From: Gastracanthus pulcherrimus
Taxonomy: Eukaryota; Arthropoda; Insecta; Hymenoptera; Pteromalidae
Direction: 5' to 3'
Assembly: GCA_949152435.1 (NCBI GenBank)
Contig: OX424574.1
Span: 76,971,327-77,035,326, forward strand
DNA length: 64,000 bases
Numbering within the stretch: the first letter of the stretch is position 1; each line of letters opens with the position of its first letter. A model generated the notes under the pieces. That model ran no database searches and was not told the origin of the DNA. It saw only the letters and a list, made by a program, of their open reading frames with translations. The position numbers were made by a program, and so were the translations under genes. Shown piece after piece: positions 1 to 12,900 of the stretch.

Positions 1-83
1 CACACGCCATACCATATCTTGTACGAGTGCGAGGGAGAGAGAAACTACGCCATCGGCACCACTGCCTGCCTCCCACACAAGTG

Positions 84-131
<48 letters not shown>

Positions 132-480
132 CGCTATAGAATAGTGCCGTAGGAGTGCGAGAGAGAGGGAGACTACGCCATCGACTGCTCCGGCTTCCAC
201 CCCCCGCGTGCGCTAGAGAGAGCACACGCCATACCATACCCTGTACGAGTGCGAGGGAGAGAGAGAGACCCCGCTCTATAACATAGTGCCTTATGAGTGC
301 GAGAGAGAGGGAGACTACGCCATCGACTGCTCCGGCTTCCACCCCCACATGCGTTAGAGAGAGAGCACACGACATACCATACCCCGTATGAGTGCGAGCG
401 AGAGCGAAACTACGCCATCGGTACCACTGCCTATCTCCCACACAGCAAGAGAGAACCCACGCCATAACACACCCCACGCA
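1..480. repeat. GAGA-rich tandem repeat, irregular unit length
   Basis: A block beginning CACACGCCATACCATA recurs at about 1, 221, 365 and (shortened) 450. Each copy is followed by a CGAGTGCGAG-type segment, a GA run and a CTACGCCATCG segment. Unit lengths differ (about 220, 145 and 85 bp) because parts are missing or the GA run expands; the longest pure GA run is near 88-127. GC content is clearly higher than in the AT-rich DNA that follows. Open frames inside it are low complexity and I do not regard them as genes. Confidence 0.75.
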
Positions 481-717
481 TGAGTGCGAGAGAGACACCG
501 TCTGAGTAAGGGTGGGGAACGCCATAGACACCCATCCCTTGCGTATGACAGAGACAGACAATCTGTCAGGGCGCGAGTGGGGGTCTCCATATCCATTATC
601 ACACGGGCGCGAGAGAGACAGCCTTACGTGGCGGGAGTATATGCCATAGACCTGGCTCCGCCTACGGCGCCACCGCGTGACGTCACCGTCTCGCCATAGG
701 GGGGTATTCTCTACTAG
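481..717. other. GC-rich tail of the GAGA repeat, no gene seen
   Basis: This stretch still contains GAGAGA-type and CCATAGACAC-type pieces related to the block upstream, then unique GC-rich sequence ending in a short G run near 699. A 71-codon open frame exists on the plus strand, but its composition follows the repeat and I find no recognisable domain. Confidence 0.4.
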
Positions 718-868
718 CGAGTCGTGTTTCTTTTCATCCGAGGTCCGTAAGTCGTGTTTCTTTTCGTCCGAGATCCGCGAGTCGTGCTAGTTTTCGTCAA
801 AGATTTTGAGCTGTGTTAGTCTTCGTCAGAAGTTTCGAGCTGTGCTAGTTTTCGTCAAGCCTCGTGAA
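718..868. repeat. Five-unit minisatellite, about 30 bp period
   Basis: Five consecutive units share the pattern G(T/C)(C/T)GTGTTxxTTTTCGTC followed by AGATxxGCGA-like sequence. Units begin near 720, 752, 782, 811 and 840. The first two are close to each other (GTCGTGTTTCTTTTC), and the last three share GCTGTGxTAGT. The gradient of divergence suggests stepwise expansion. No gene is apparent. Confidence 0.65.
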
Positions 869-894
869 CATTGCTTTTCTTCGTACGCGGCGTC

Positions 895-1152
895 GATATA
901 TACGCTTGCCAAATTTCATAAATTTTATAATATTTACCAAATTTTCGTAAATATAATTTTTTTAAACGAACTTAACAACGTAATTGTGTCAGTTACAAAA
1001 TCTTACAAAATGCTTTCACGAGCATTTTTCATTCATTAAATTAATAACTGATGCGGAGGTATTTCGCAAGTGCATTCTTTGCTGCCGCGGTGTGACTCGA
1101 ATTTGTTTACTTCTTACGTATACAATCAAAAAATACGTCACACGACGTAACA
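895..1152 (+). repeat. Direct duplication, copy 1
   Basis: About 255 bp running from near CCAAATTTCATAAATTTTAT to CACACGACGTAACA. It matches 2449-2708 in the same orientation with scattered substitutions and a few small indels. Shared landmarks include CAGTTACAAAATCTTACAAA and AATAACTGATGCG followed by GGTATTTCGCAA. The two copies lie about 1.55 kb apart. Open frames crossing it have no recognisable domain. Confidence 0.75.
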
Positions 1153-2448
1153 CCTGGATGGCCAGATATGGCTATCCATAGGATATCAATTGAATTTCAT
1201 CAGTTACTAAACGTTACAGTAAATAATGAAACTTTAACAATTTTAAATGAATTGCAAATAACTAAAAGTAATCCATAACAATTTTAAACTAAAATAGATC
1301 TTGTTGTTAAAATATTGCTAATTGTGTTTACATACAATGACGTTAATTATTTAAAAAGGTAATTATATTCACGTTATCAAACTCATAGAATATTTATAAT
1401 AGTTATAATGTTAATTATATTTTCATAAAATTGTTTAAAAATACAATTACATTTACGTTATCAAACCCATGCAATAATTATAGTAAAAATTATAATTCGT
1501 ATATAAAGTATATGTATATAATTCATAAAAACTCTTACACATATGTGTGAATATCTTAAATTTGAATAACTGTATATTTAACAATTCGTTTAATACCTTG
1601 AACGAATGAAATATTGAAAAGAGTGGATATAATATTTTTTATTTTTGAATATTATATTATTACGATAACATTATTTTCTTGGTTATTTTTCTATATATAT
1701 AATTTGCTTATGCTTCCAGTTCGATATAAATTTTTATTTTTATAACAAGTTTCTTTAGAATATTTTTACAAAATTTTATTTCTTGAAGAATACTATTCTG
1801 ATATTAAAAATAATGAATGACTATCATTCGCTCTCCTCTCCGCCAAGATCGTTGCACTTGTGCGGGCGGACATCTACTTTTAATTTAGAAAATCTTTTAA
1901 ATGTATATAAAAATATATGCAACTCACTATTTATTTATCGATTTTAATGATGATATTTCGCTTATTAATCGTCACCAGTTGTTATGTTTATCCTCTTTTC
2001 TTGATCAGCTGAACAATGTTTCGCTTCCAAATTTAACGAATACGCATGCGGTGACATTTGGCGGCGTATTTAACTTCGAGTCGATGGTTTATTGAATTCT
2101 TCAGATTAATTACTTTTTCTCATTCAGTGACTTATTGTTTTTGTCCTCAACTGACTGTAGGTTGAAGAATAGTTTGTTTGATGTCCTTGAGATTATTTTA
2201 TTTATTTTCTTTTATATTCTGATTTTATAAAATGCGCTATCCGTAGTTTTATAAAATATTTTTTACTTTTTGAATATTTTTGTATTGATTATATAAACTG
2301 GTAAAGTGCTGTAGTTTCTATCAAAGGTGAATGATTCGCGATACAGCCTTCTTTTGGCCTTACGAACGGACGTTTCGTTAAATACCAAATGTCGACTCGG
2401 TATATACGGAGTCGATACTGTGTTCGAACAGATTCTTGAGACGTCCAG
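1153..2448. other. AT-rich DNA between duplicated segments, no gene recognised
   Basis: Very AT-rich, with a small GC-richer patch near 1830-1870. A 64-codon plus-strand frame at 1901-2095 and an 82-codon minus-strand frame around 2289-2537 show no domain I recognise, and codon use looks random. This could be the interior of a decayed mobile element bounded by the two 255-bp direct repeats. Confidence 0.35.
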
Positions 2449-2708
2449 TCCAAATACATACGATGACCAAATTTCATCAATTTTATAATATTTACCAAAT
2501 TTTCATTAATATAATTTTTTTTAAACGCACTTAACAACGTGTGTCAGTTACAAAATCTTACAAAATGCTTTCGCGAGCACTTTTGATTCATTCGATTAAT
2601 AACTGATGCGTAGGTATTTCGCAACTGCATTCTTTGTTACCGCGGTTTGACGATAATTTAGTTATATCTTATGTATACAATCAAAAAATAAGTCACACGA
2701 CGTAACAA
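2449..2708 (+). repeat. Direct duplication, copy 2
   Basis: Second copy of the segment at 895-1152, same orientation. It begins at CCAAATTTCATCAATTTTAT and ends CACACGACGTAACAAAA. Relative to copy 1 it lacks a few bases around the AACAACGTGTGTCAG junction and carries several point differences, so the duplication is not recent. Confidence 0.75.
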
Positions 2709-3373
2709 AAAGATAAAAAAAATTTCGATTTAAAAAAATTTGTTTATTACTAATAGTATGTTATTATTTCACAAAACATAACTTTAAAGTTAATATAAGA
2801 TAAATAAACAGGAAATTACGCCAACTTTATGAAAACGTAAATGTTTTTGACAAGTTCAACGTCTAGAAAGACAAAACTTCTTTTTTTCGAATTATACAAT
2901 TTTTGTAAACTAAAATTTTGTTATTATTTTACGAAAATAACTTTAAAGTTACTGTTAGGTACATCAATCGAAAGAAAATGACGTCTACTTTATAAAAACG
3001 TAGATATTTTTGAAAAGCTCAACGTATAAAATAACAAAAAAAAACATTTTTCGCTTTTTACAAATATTTAACAATAAATATTTTTACTAACATATGAGTT
3101 TAATATTATCTATTCAGCCCCAAAATACAATCAGTTCTAAGTTCAAACATATGTAACGTGCCAGCAAAATTTCAACGCGTGATATGCTTCCCTTCAAGAG
3201 TTATGGTGGACACAAATTTTGGTTTCATACATGCATACACACACATATACAAACAAACAGACATTTTCTAAAAACCTATTGTAAACCTATTTTTATGACT
3301 CAGGAACCCCAAAGATATTGAGATTCTTCGAATCTCTGAAAAAATTTTTTATCGTCGTTACAAAGCTTTTTCT
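2709..3373. other. AT-rich intergenic or intronic DNA
   Basis: AT-rich with internal similarity: two segments (about 2750-2890 and 2920-3060) share the order ATTATTTxACxAAA, ACTTTAAAGTTA, AAAACGTA, then TTTTTGAxAAG, suggesting an old tandem duplication of about 170 bp. A short ACACATACAAACAAACAGACATTTTCTAAAA-like tract near 3240-3275 recurs in part near 17780. No gene is seen. Confidence 0.4.
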
Positions 3374-3811
3374 TTGAGAAAGCAATACCTTTTTATAAAG
3401 TTTCAGATAAAATGCTGCAGATTTAATTCCGATATCGCCAGAGAAAGAAAAACGATTTTTTCACAAAATTATTCTTTTCTCGACAAAAGAAAAAGGTCAA
3501 GAATAAATAATTTTACTGAACATTCTTCTCCATATTCCAAATCATCTCAATTTTTAAAAAAAATTTTCTGTTATATGTTTCCAAGATATAACCGTTTGAA
3601 TACTAAAGCTCCGTTTTCGTGTATAACAAAGAAGGAAATAACCTTATGCAAACTTTCAGGTTGGACAAGTTACGTAATTTTATGCTCTTTCAAATGCCTT
3701 TTTGCTGGATCGATGATATTATTCCTAATGTACCAAAAAACTCGAAAAACTAAAACCCTAAAATCGAAAAACAGTTATAAAACCAAAAAATCATTGAAAA
3801 ACAAAAAATAA
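3374..3811 (+). CDS. Unrecognised 145-codon open frame, doubtful
   Basis: This ATG-initiated frame is long for such AT-rich DNA. The predicted protein is rich in lysine, serine and phenylalanine. It has one weakly hydrophobic stretch near residues 96-118 and a strongly basic lysine/threonine tail. I recognise no domain. The surrounding region has repeat-like phrases that recur near 17140, including CCCGTGTTGCATATAGAACT just downstream, so this is more likely part of a repeat than a gene. Confidence 0.15.
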   Translation: MRKQYLFIKFQIKCCRFNSDIARERKTIFSQNYSFLDKRKRSRINNFTEHSSPYSKSSQFLKKIFCYMFPRYNRLNTKAPFSCITKKEITLCKLSGWTSYVILCSFKCLFAGSMILFLMYQKTRKTKTLKSKNSYKTKKSLKNKK

Positions 3812-3910
3812 TACATTAGGCAACAAGGGAATAAAGTCGACTTTATTCCCGTGTTGCATATAGAACTTTATTTTCAAAATAATCCTATATAAAAAAAGTG
3901 ATGGCTGTTT

Positions 3911-6900
3911 GTAACGCAATAAATCGGAAAAGCATATTATGAGAAAAAAGAGGGAGGAAAAAAGGGCGGGAAAAAATTGAGGTGATAAAATTAAAGAAGA
4001 CGGTACTTATGTATAGTATGCATGTCTAAATACAAATTTATGTATTTGCATGTGCAGTTTGTATGCTTCAATATGTAAGACTGTCGTAATAGTCGTGTAA
4101 CGCAATAAATCGGAAAAGCATATTATGAGAAAAAAGAGGGAGGAAAAAAGGGCGGGAAAAAAAATGAGGTGATAAAATTAAATAAGACGGTACTTATGTA
4201 TAGTATGCATGTCTATATACAAATTTATGTATTTGTATGTGCAGTTTTTATGCTTCAATATGTAAGACTGTCGGAATAGTCGTGTAACGCAATAAAACGG
4301 AAAAGCATATTATGAGAAAAAAGAGGGAGGAAAGAAGGGCGGGAAATAAAGTGAGTTGATGAAATTAAAGAAGACGGTGCTCATGTATAGTACGCATGTC
4401 TAAATACAAATTTATGTATTTGTATGTGCAGTTTTTATGCTTCAATATGTAAAACTGTCGGAATAGTCGTGTAACGCAATAAATCGGAAAAGCATATTAT
4501 GAGAAAAAAGAGGGAGGAAAAAAGGGTGGGAAAAAAAGTGAGGTGATAAAATTAAATAAGACAGTACTTATGTATAGTATGCATGTCTAAATACAAATTT
4601 ATGTATTTGTATGTGCAATTTTTATGCTTCAATATGTAAAACTGTCGGAATAGTCGTGTAACGCACTAAATCGGAAAAGCATATTATGAGAAAAAAGAGG
4701 GAGGAAAAAAGGGCGGGAAATAAAGTGAGCTGATGAAATTAAAGAAGACGGTGCTCATGTATAGTACGCGTGTCTAAATACAAATTTATGTATTTGTATG
4801 TGCAGTTTTTATTCTTGAATTTGTAAGACGTTCGGAATAGTCGTCTAACGCAATAAATCGGAAAAGCATTTTATCAGAAAACAGAGGGAGGAAAAAAGGG
4901 CCGGAAATAAAGTGAGGTGATGAAATTAAAGAAGACGGCACTTATGTATAGTATGCATGTCTATATACAAATTTATGTATTTGTATGTGCAGTTTTTATG
5001 CTTCAATATGTAAGACCGTCGTAATAGTCGTGTAATGCAATAAATCGGAAAAGCATATTATGAGAAAAAAGAGGGAGGAAAAAAGGACGGGAAAAAAATT
5101 GAGGTGATAAAATTAAAGAAGACGGTACTTATGTATAGTATGCATGTCTAAATACAAATTTATGTATTTGTATGAGCAGTTTTTATGCTTCAATATGTAA
5201 AACTGTCGGAATAGTCGTGTAACGCACTAAATCGGAAAAGCATATTATGAGAAAAAAGAGGGAGGATAAAAGGGCGGGAAATAAAGTGAGCTGATGAAAT
5301 TAAAGAAGACGGTGCTCATGTATAGTACGCATGTCTAAATACAAATTTATGTATTTGTATGTGCAGTTTTTATGCTTCAATATGTAAAACTGTCGGAATA
5401 GTCGTGTAACGCAATAAATCGGAAAAGCATATTATGAGAAAAAAGAGGGAGGAAAAAAGGGTGGGAAAAAAAGTGAGGTGATAAAATTAAATAAGACGGT
5501 ACTTATGTATAGTATGCATGTCTAAATACAAATTTATGTATTTGTATGTGCAATTTTTATGCTTCAATATGTAAAACTGTCGGAATAGTCGTGTAACGCA
5601 CTAAATCGGAAAAGCATATTATGAGAAAAAAGAGGGAGGAAAAAAGGGCGGGAAATAAAGTGAGCTGATGAAATTAAAGAAGACGGTGCTCATGTATAGT
5701 ACGCGTGTCTAAATACAAATTTATGTATTTGTATGTGCAGTTTTTATTCTTGAATTTGTAAGACGTTCGGAATAGTCGTCTAACGCAATAAATCGGAAAA
5801 GCATTTTATCAGAAAACAGAGGGAGGAAAAAAGGGCCGGAAATAAAGTGAGGTGATGAAATTAAAGAAGACGGCACTTATGTATAGTATGCATGTCTATA
5901 TACAAATTTATGTATTTGTATGTGCAGTTTTTATGCTTCAATATGTAAGACCGTCGTAATAGTCGTGTAATGCAATAAATCGGAAAAGCATATTATGAGA
6001 AAAAAGAGGGAGGAAAAAAGGACGGGAAAAAAATTGAGGTGATAAAATTAAAGAAGACGGTACTTATGTATAGTATGCATGTCTAAATACAAATTTATGT
6101 ATTTGTATGAGCAGTTTTTATGCTTCAATATGTAAAACTGTCGGAATAGTCGTGTAACGCACTAAATCGGAAAAGCATATTATGAGAAAAAAGAGGGAGG
6201 ATAAAAGGGCGGGAAATAAAGTGAGCTGATGAAATTAAAGAAGACGGCACTTATGTATAGTATGCATGTCTAAATACAAATTTATGTATTTGTATGTGCA
6301 ATTTTTATGCTTCAATATGTAAAACTGTCGGAATAGTCGTGTAACGCACTAAATCGGAAAAGCATATTATGAGAAAAAAGAGGGAGGAAAAAAGGGCGGG
6401 AAATAAAGTGAGCTGATGAAATTAAAGAAGACGGTGCTCATGTATAGTACGCGTGTCTAAATACAAATTTATGTATTTGTATGTGCAGTTTTTATTCTTG
6501 AATTTGTAAGACGTTCGGAATAGTCGTCTAACGCAATAAATCGGAAAAGCATTTTATCAGAAAACAGAGGGAGGAAAAAAGGGCCGGAAATAAAGTGAGG
6601 TGATGAAATTAAAGAAGACGGCACTTATGTATAGTATGCATGTCTATATACAAATTTATGTATTTGTATGTGCAGTTTTTATGCTTCAATATGTAAGACC
6701 GTCGTAATAGTCGTGTAATGCAATAAATCGGAAAAGCATATTATGAGGAAAAAGAGGGAGGAAAAAAGGACGGGAAAAAAATTGAGGTGATAAAATTAAA
6801 GAAGACGGTACTTATGTATAGTATGCATGTCTAAATACAAATTTATGTATTTGTATGAGCAGTTTTTATGCTTCAATATGTAAAACTGTCGGAATAGTCA

Positions 6901-9900
6901 TGTAACGCACTAAATCGGAAAAGCATATTATGAGAAAAAAGAGGGAGGATAAAAGGGCGGGAAATAAAGTGAGCTGATGAAATTAAAGAAGACGGTGCTC
7001 ATGTATAGTACGCATGTCTAAATACAAATTTATGTATTTGTATGTGCAGTTTTTATGCTTCAATATGTAAAACTGTCGGAATAGTCGTGTAACGCAATAA
7101 ATCGGAAAAGCATATTATGAGAAAAAAGAGGGAGGAAAAAAGGGTGGGAAAAAAAGTGAGGTGATAAAATTAAATAAGACGGTACTTATGTATAGTATGC
7201 ATGTCTAAATACAAATTTATGTATTAGTATGTGCAATTTTTATGCTTCAATATGTAAAACTGTCGGAATAGTCGTGTAACGCACTAAATCGGAAAAGCAT
7301 ATTATGAGAAAAAAGAGGGAGGAAAAAAGGGCGGGAAATAAAGTGAGCTGATGAAATTAAAGAAGACGGTGCTCATGTATAGTACGCGTGTCTAAATACA
7401 AATTTATGTATTTGTATGTGCAGTTTTTATTCTTGAATTTGTAAGACGTTCGGAATAGTCGTCTAACGCAATAAATCGGAAAAGCATTTTATCAGAAAAC
7501 AGAGGGAGGAAAAAAGGGCCGGAAATAAAGTGAGGTGATGAAATTAAAGAAGACGGCACTTATGTATAGTATGCATGTCTATATACAAATTTATGTATTT
7601 GTATGTGCAGTTTTTATGCTTCAATATGTAAGACCGTCGTAATAGTCGTGTAATGCAATAAATCGGAAAAGCATATTATGAGAAAAAAGAGGGAGGAAAA
7701 AAGGACGGGAAAAAAATTGAGGTGATAAAATTAAAGAAGACGGTACTTATGTATAGTATGCATGTCTAAATACAAATTTATGTATTTGTATGAGCAGTTT
7801 TTATGCTTCAATATGTAAAACTGTCGGAATAGTCGTGTAACGCACTAAATCGGAAAAGCATATTATGAGAAAAAAGAGGGAGGATAAAAGGGCGGGAAAT
7901 AAAGTGAGCTGATGAAATTAAAGAAGACGGTGCTCATGTATAGTACGCATGTCTAAATACAAATTTATGTATTTGTATGTGCAGTTTTTATGCTTCAATA
8001 TGTAAAACTGTCGGAATAGTCGTGTAACGCAATAAATCGGAAAAGCATATTATGAGAAAAAAGAGGGAGGAAAAAAGGGTGGGAAAAAAAGTGAGGTGAT
8101 AAAATTAAATAAGACGGTACTTATGTATAGTATGCATGTCTATATACAAATTTATGTATTTGTATGTGCAGTTTTTATGCTTCAATATGTAAGACTGTCG
8201 GAATAGTCGTGTAACGCAATAAAACGGAAAAGCATATTATGAGAAAAAAGAGGGAGGAAAGAAGGGCGGGAAATAAAGTGAGTTGATGAAATTAAAGAAG
8301 ACGGTGCTCATGTATAGTACGCATGTCTAAATACAAATTTATGTATTTGTATGTGCAGTTTTTATGCTTCAATGTGTAAGACTGTCGTAATAGTCGTCTA
8401 ACGCAATAAATCGGAAAAGCATTTTATCAGAAAACAGAGGGAGGAAAAAAGGGCCGGAAATAAAGTGAGGTGATGAAATTAAAGAAGACGGCACTTATGT
8501 ATAGTATGCATGTCTATATACAAATTTATGTATTTGTATGTGCAGTTTTTATGCTTGAATATGTAAGACGTTCGGAATAGACGTGTAACGCAATAAATCG
8601 GAAAAGCATATTATGAGAAAAAAGCGGGAGGAAAAAAGGGCGGGAAAAAAAGTGAGCTGATGAAATTAAAGAAGACGGTGCTCATGTATAGTACGCATGT
8701 CTAAATACAAATTTATGTATTTGTATGTGCAGTTTTTATGCTTCAATATGTAAAACTGTCGGAATAGTCGTGTAACGCAATAAATCGGAAAAGCATATTA
8801 TGAGAAAAAAGAGGGAGGAAAAAAGGGTGGGAAAAAAAGTGAGGTGATAAAATTAAATAAGACGGTACTTATGTATAGTATGCATGTCTAAATAGAAATT
8901 TATGTATTTGTATGAGCAGTTTTTATGCTTCAATATGTAAAACTGTCGGAATAGTCGTGTAACGCACTAAATCGGAAAAGCATATTATGAGAAAAAAGAG
9001 GGAGGATAAAAGGGCGGGAAATAAAGTGAGCTGATGAAATTAAAGAAGACGGTGCTCATGTATAGTACGCATGTCTAAATACAAATTTATGTATTTGTAT
9101 GTGCAGTTTTTATGCTTGAATATGTAAGACGTTCGGAATAGACGTGTAACGCAATAAATCGGAAAAGCATATTATGAGAAAAAAGAGGGAGGAAAAAAGG
9201 GCGGGAAAAAAAGTGAGCTGATGAAATTAAAGAAGACGGTGCTCATGTATAGTACGCATGTCTAAATACAAATTTATGTATTTGTATGTGCAGTTTTTAT
9301 GCTTCAATATGTAAAACTGTCGGAATAGTCGTGTAACGCAATAAATCGGAAAAGCATATTATGAGAAAAAAGAGGGAGGAAAAAAGGGTGGGAAAAAAAG
9401 TGAGGTGATAAAATTAAATAAGACGGTACTTATGTATAGTATGCATGTCTAAATACAAATTTATGTATTTTTATGAGCAGTTTTTATGCTTCAATATGTA
9501 AAACTGTCGGAATAGTCGTGTAACGCACTAAATCGGAAAAGCATATTATGAGAAAAAAGAGGGAGGATAAAAGGGCGGGAAATAAAGTGAGCTGATGAAA
9601 TTAAAGAAGACGGTGCTCATGTATAGTACGCATGTCTAAATACAAATTTATGTATTTGTATGTGCAGTTTTTATGCTTCAATATGTAAAACTGTCGGAAT
9701 AGTCGTGTAACGCAATAAATCGGAAAAGCATATTATGAGAAAAAAGAGGGAGGAAAAAAGGGTGGGAAAAAAAGTGAGGTGATAAAATTAAATAAGACGG
9801 TACTTATGTATAGTATGCATGTCTAAATATAAATTTATGTATTTGTATGTGCAGTTTTTATGCTTCAATATGTAAGACTGTCGGAATAGTCGTGTAACGC

Positions 9901-12900
9901 AATAAAACGGAAAAGCATTTTATCAGAAAACAGAGGGAGGAAAAAAGGGCCGGAAATAAAGTGAGGTGATGAAATTAAAGAAGACGGCACTTATGTATAG
10001 TATGCATGTCTATATACAAATTTATGTATTTGTATGTGCAGTTTTTATGCTTGAATATGTAAGACGTTCGGAATAGACGTGTAACGCAATAAATCGGAAA
10101 AGCATATTATGAGAAAACAGAGGGAGGAAAAAAGGGCCGGAAATAAAGTGAGGTGATGAAATTAAAGAAGACGGCACTTATGTATAGTATGCATGTCTAT
10201 ATACAAATTTATGTATTTGTATGTGCAGTTTTTATGCTTGAATATGTAAGACGTTCGGAATAGACGTGTAACGCAATAAATCGGAAAAGCATATTATGAG
10301 AAAAAAGAGGGAGGAAAAAAGGGCGGGAAAAAAAGTGAGGTGATAAAATTAAATAAGACGGTACTTATGTATAGTATGCATGTCTAAATATAAATTTATG
10401 TATTTGTATGTGCAATTTTTATGCTTCAATATGTAAAACTGTTGGAATAGTCGTGTAACGCACTAAATCGGAAAAGCATATTATGAGAAAAAAGAGGGAG
10501 GAAAAAAGGGCGGGAAATAAAGTGAGCTGATGAAATTAAAGAAGACGGTGCTCATGTATAGTACGCATGTCTAAATACAAATTTATGTATTTGTATGTGC
10601 AGTTTTTATGCTTCAATGTGTAAGACTGTCGTAATAGTCGTCTAACGCAATAAATCGGAAAAGCATTTTATCAGAAAACAGAGGGAGGAAAAAAGGGCCG
10701 GAAATAAAGTGAGGTGATGAAATTAAAGAAGACGGCACTTATGTATAGTATGCATGTCTATATACAAATTTATGTATTTGTATGTGCAGTTTTTATGCTT
10801 GAATATGTAAGACGTTCGGAATAGACGTGTAACGCAATAAATCGGAAAAGCATATTATGAGAAAAAAGCGGGAGGAAAAAAGGGCGGGAAAAAAAGTGAG
10901 CTGATGAAATTAAAGAAGACGGTGCTCATGTATAGTACGCATGTCTAAATACAAATTTATGTATTTGTATGTGCAGTTTTTATGCTTCAATATGTAAAAC
11001 TGTCGGAATAGTCGTGTAACGCAATAAATCGGAAAAGCATATTATGAGAAAAAAGAGGGAGGAAAAAAGGGTGGGAAAAAAAGTGAGGTGATGAAATTAA
11101 AGAAGACGGCACTTATGTATAGTATGCATGTAAAAAACAAACTTATGTATTTGTATGTGCAGTTTTTATGCTTCAATATGTAAGACCGTCGTAATAGTCG
11201 TGTAATGCAATACATCGGAAGAGCATATTATGAGAAAAAAGAGGGAGGAAAAAAGGACGGGAAAAACATTGAGGTGATAAAATTAAAGAAGACGGCACTT
11301 ATGTATAGTATGCATGTCTAAAAACAAATTTATGTATTTGTATGTGCAGTTTTTATGCTTCAATATGTAAGACTGTCGTAATAGTCGTGTAACGCAATAA
11401 ATCGGAAAAGCATATTATGAGAAAAAAGAGGAAAGAAAAAAGGGCGGGAAAAAAGTGAGGTGATAAAATTAAATAAGACGGTACTTATGTATAGTATGCA
11501 TGTCTAAATACAAATTTATGTATTTGTATGTGCAGTTTTTATTCTTGAATTTGTAAGACGTTCGGAATAGACGTGTAACGCAATAAATCGGAAAAGCATT
11601 TTATGAGAATAAAGAGGGAGGAAAAAAGTGCGGGAAATAAAGTGAGGTGATGAAATTAAAGAAGACGGCACTTATGTATAGTATGCATGTAAAAAACAAA
11701 CTTATGTATTTGTATGTGCAGTTTTTATGCTTCAATATGTAAGACCGTCGTAATAGTCGTGTAATGCAATACATCGGAAGAGCATATTATGAGAAAAAAG
11801 AGGGAGGAAAAAAGGACGGGAAAAACATTGAGGTGATAAAATTAAAGAAGACGGTGCTCATGTATAGTACGCATGTCTAAATACAAATTTATGTATTTGT
11901 ATGTGCAGTTTTTATGCTTCAATATGTAAAACTGTCGGAATAGTCGTGTAACGCAATAAATCGGAAAAGCATATTATGAGAAAAAAGAGGGAGGAAAAAA
12001 GGGTGGGAAAAAAAGTTAGGTGATAAAATTAAATAAGACGGTACTTATGTATAGTATGCATGTCTAAATATAAATTTATGTATTTGTATGTGCAGTTTTT
12101 ATGCTTCAATATGTAAGACTGTCGGAATAGTCGTGTAACGCAATAAAACGGAAAAGCATATTATGAGAAAAAAGAGGGAGGAAAAAAGGGCGCGAAATAA
12201 AGTGAGGTGATAAAATTAAATAAGACGGTACTTATGTATAGTATGCATGTCTAAATACAAATTTATGTATTTGTATGTGCAGTTTTTATGCTTCAATATG
12301 TAAGACTGTCGGAATAGTCGTCTAACGCAATAAATCGGAAAAGCATTTTATCAGAAAACAGAGGGAGGAAAAAAGGGCCGGAAATAAAGTGAGGTGATGA
12401 AATTAAAGAAGACGGCACTTATGTATAGTATGCATGTCTATATACAAATTTATGTATTTGTATGTGCAGTTTTTATGCTTGAATATGTAAGACGTTCGGA
12501 ATAGACGTGTAACGCAATAAATCGGAAAAGCATATTATGAGAAAAAAGAGGGAGGAAAAAAGGGCGGGAAAAAAAGTGAGGTGATAAAATTAAATAAGAC
12601 GGTACTTATGTATAGTATGCATGTAAAAAACAAACTTATGTATTTGTATGAGCAGTTTTTATGCTTCAATATGTAAGACTGTCGGAATAGTCGTGTAACG
12701 CAATAAATCGAAAAAGCATATTATGAGAAAAAAGAGGGAGGAAAAAAAGGGCGGGAAGAAAGTGAGGTGATAAAATTAAATAAGACGGTACTTATGTATA
12801 GTATGCATGTCTAAATACAAATTTGTGTATTTGTATGTGCAGTTTTTATGCTTCAATATGTAAGACTGTCGGAATAGTCGTGTAACGCAATAAATCGAAA

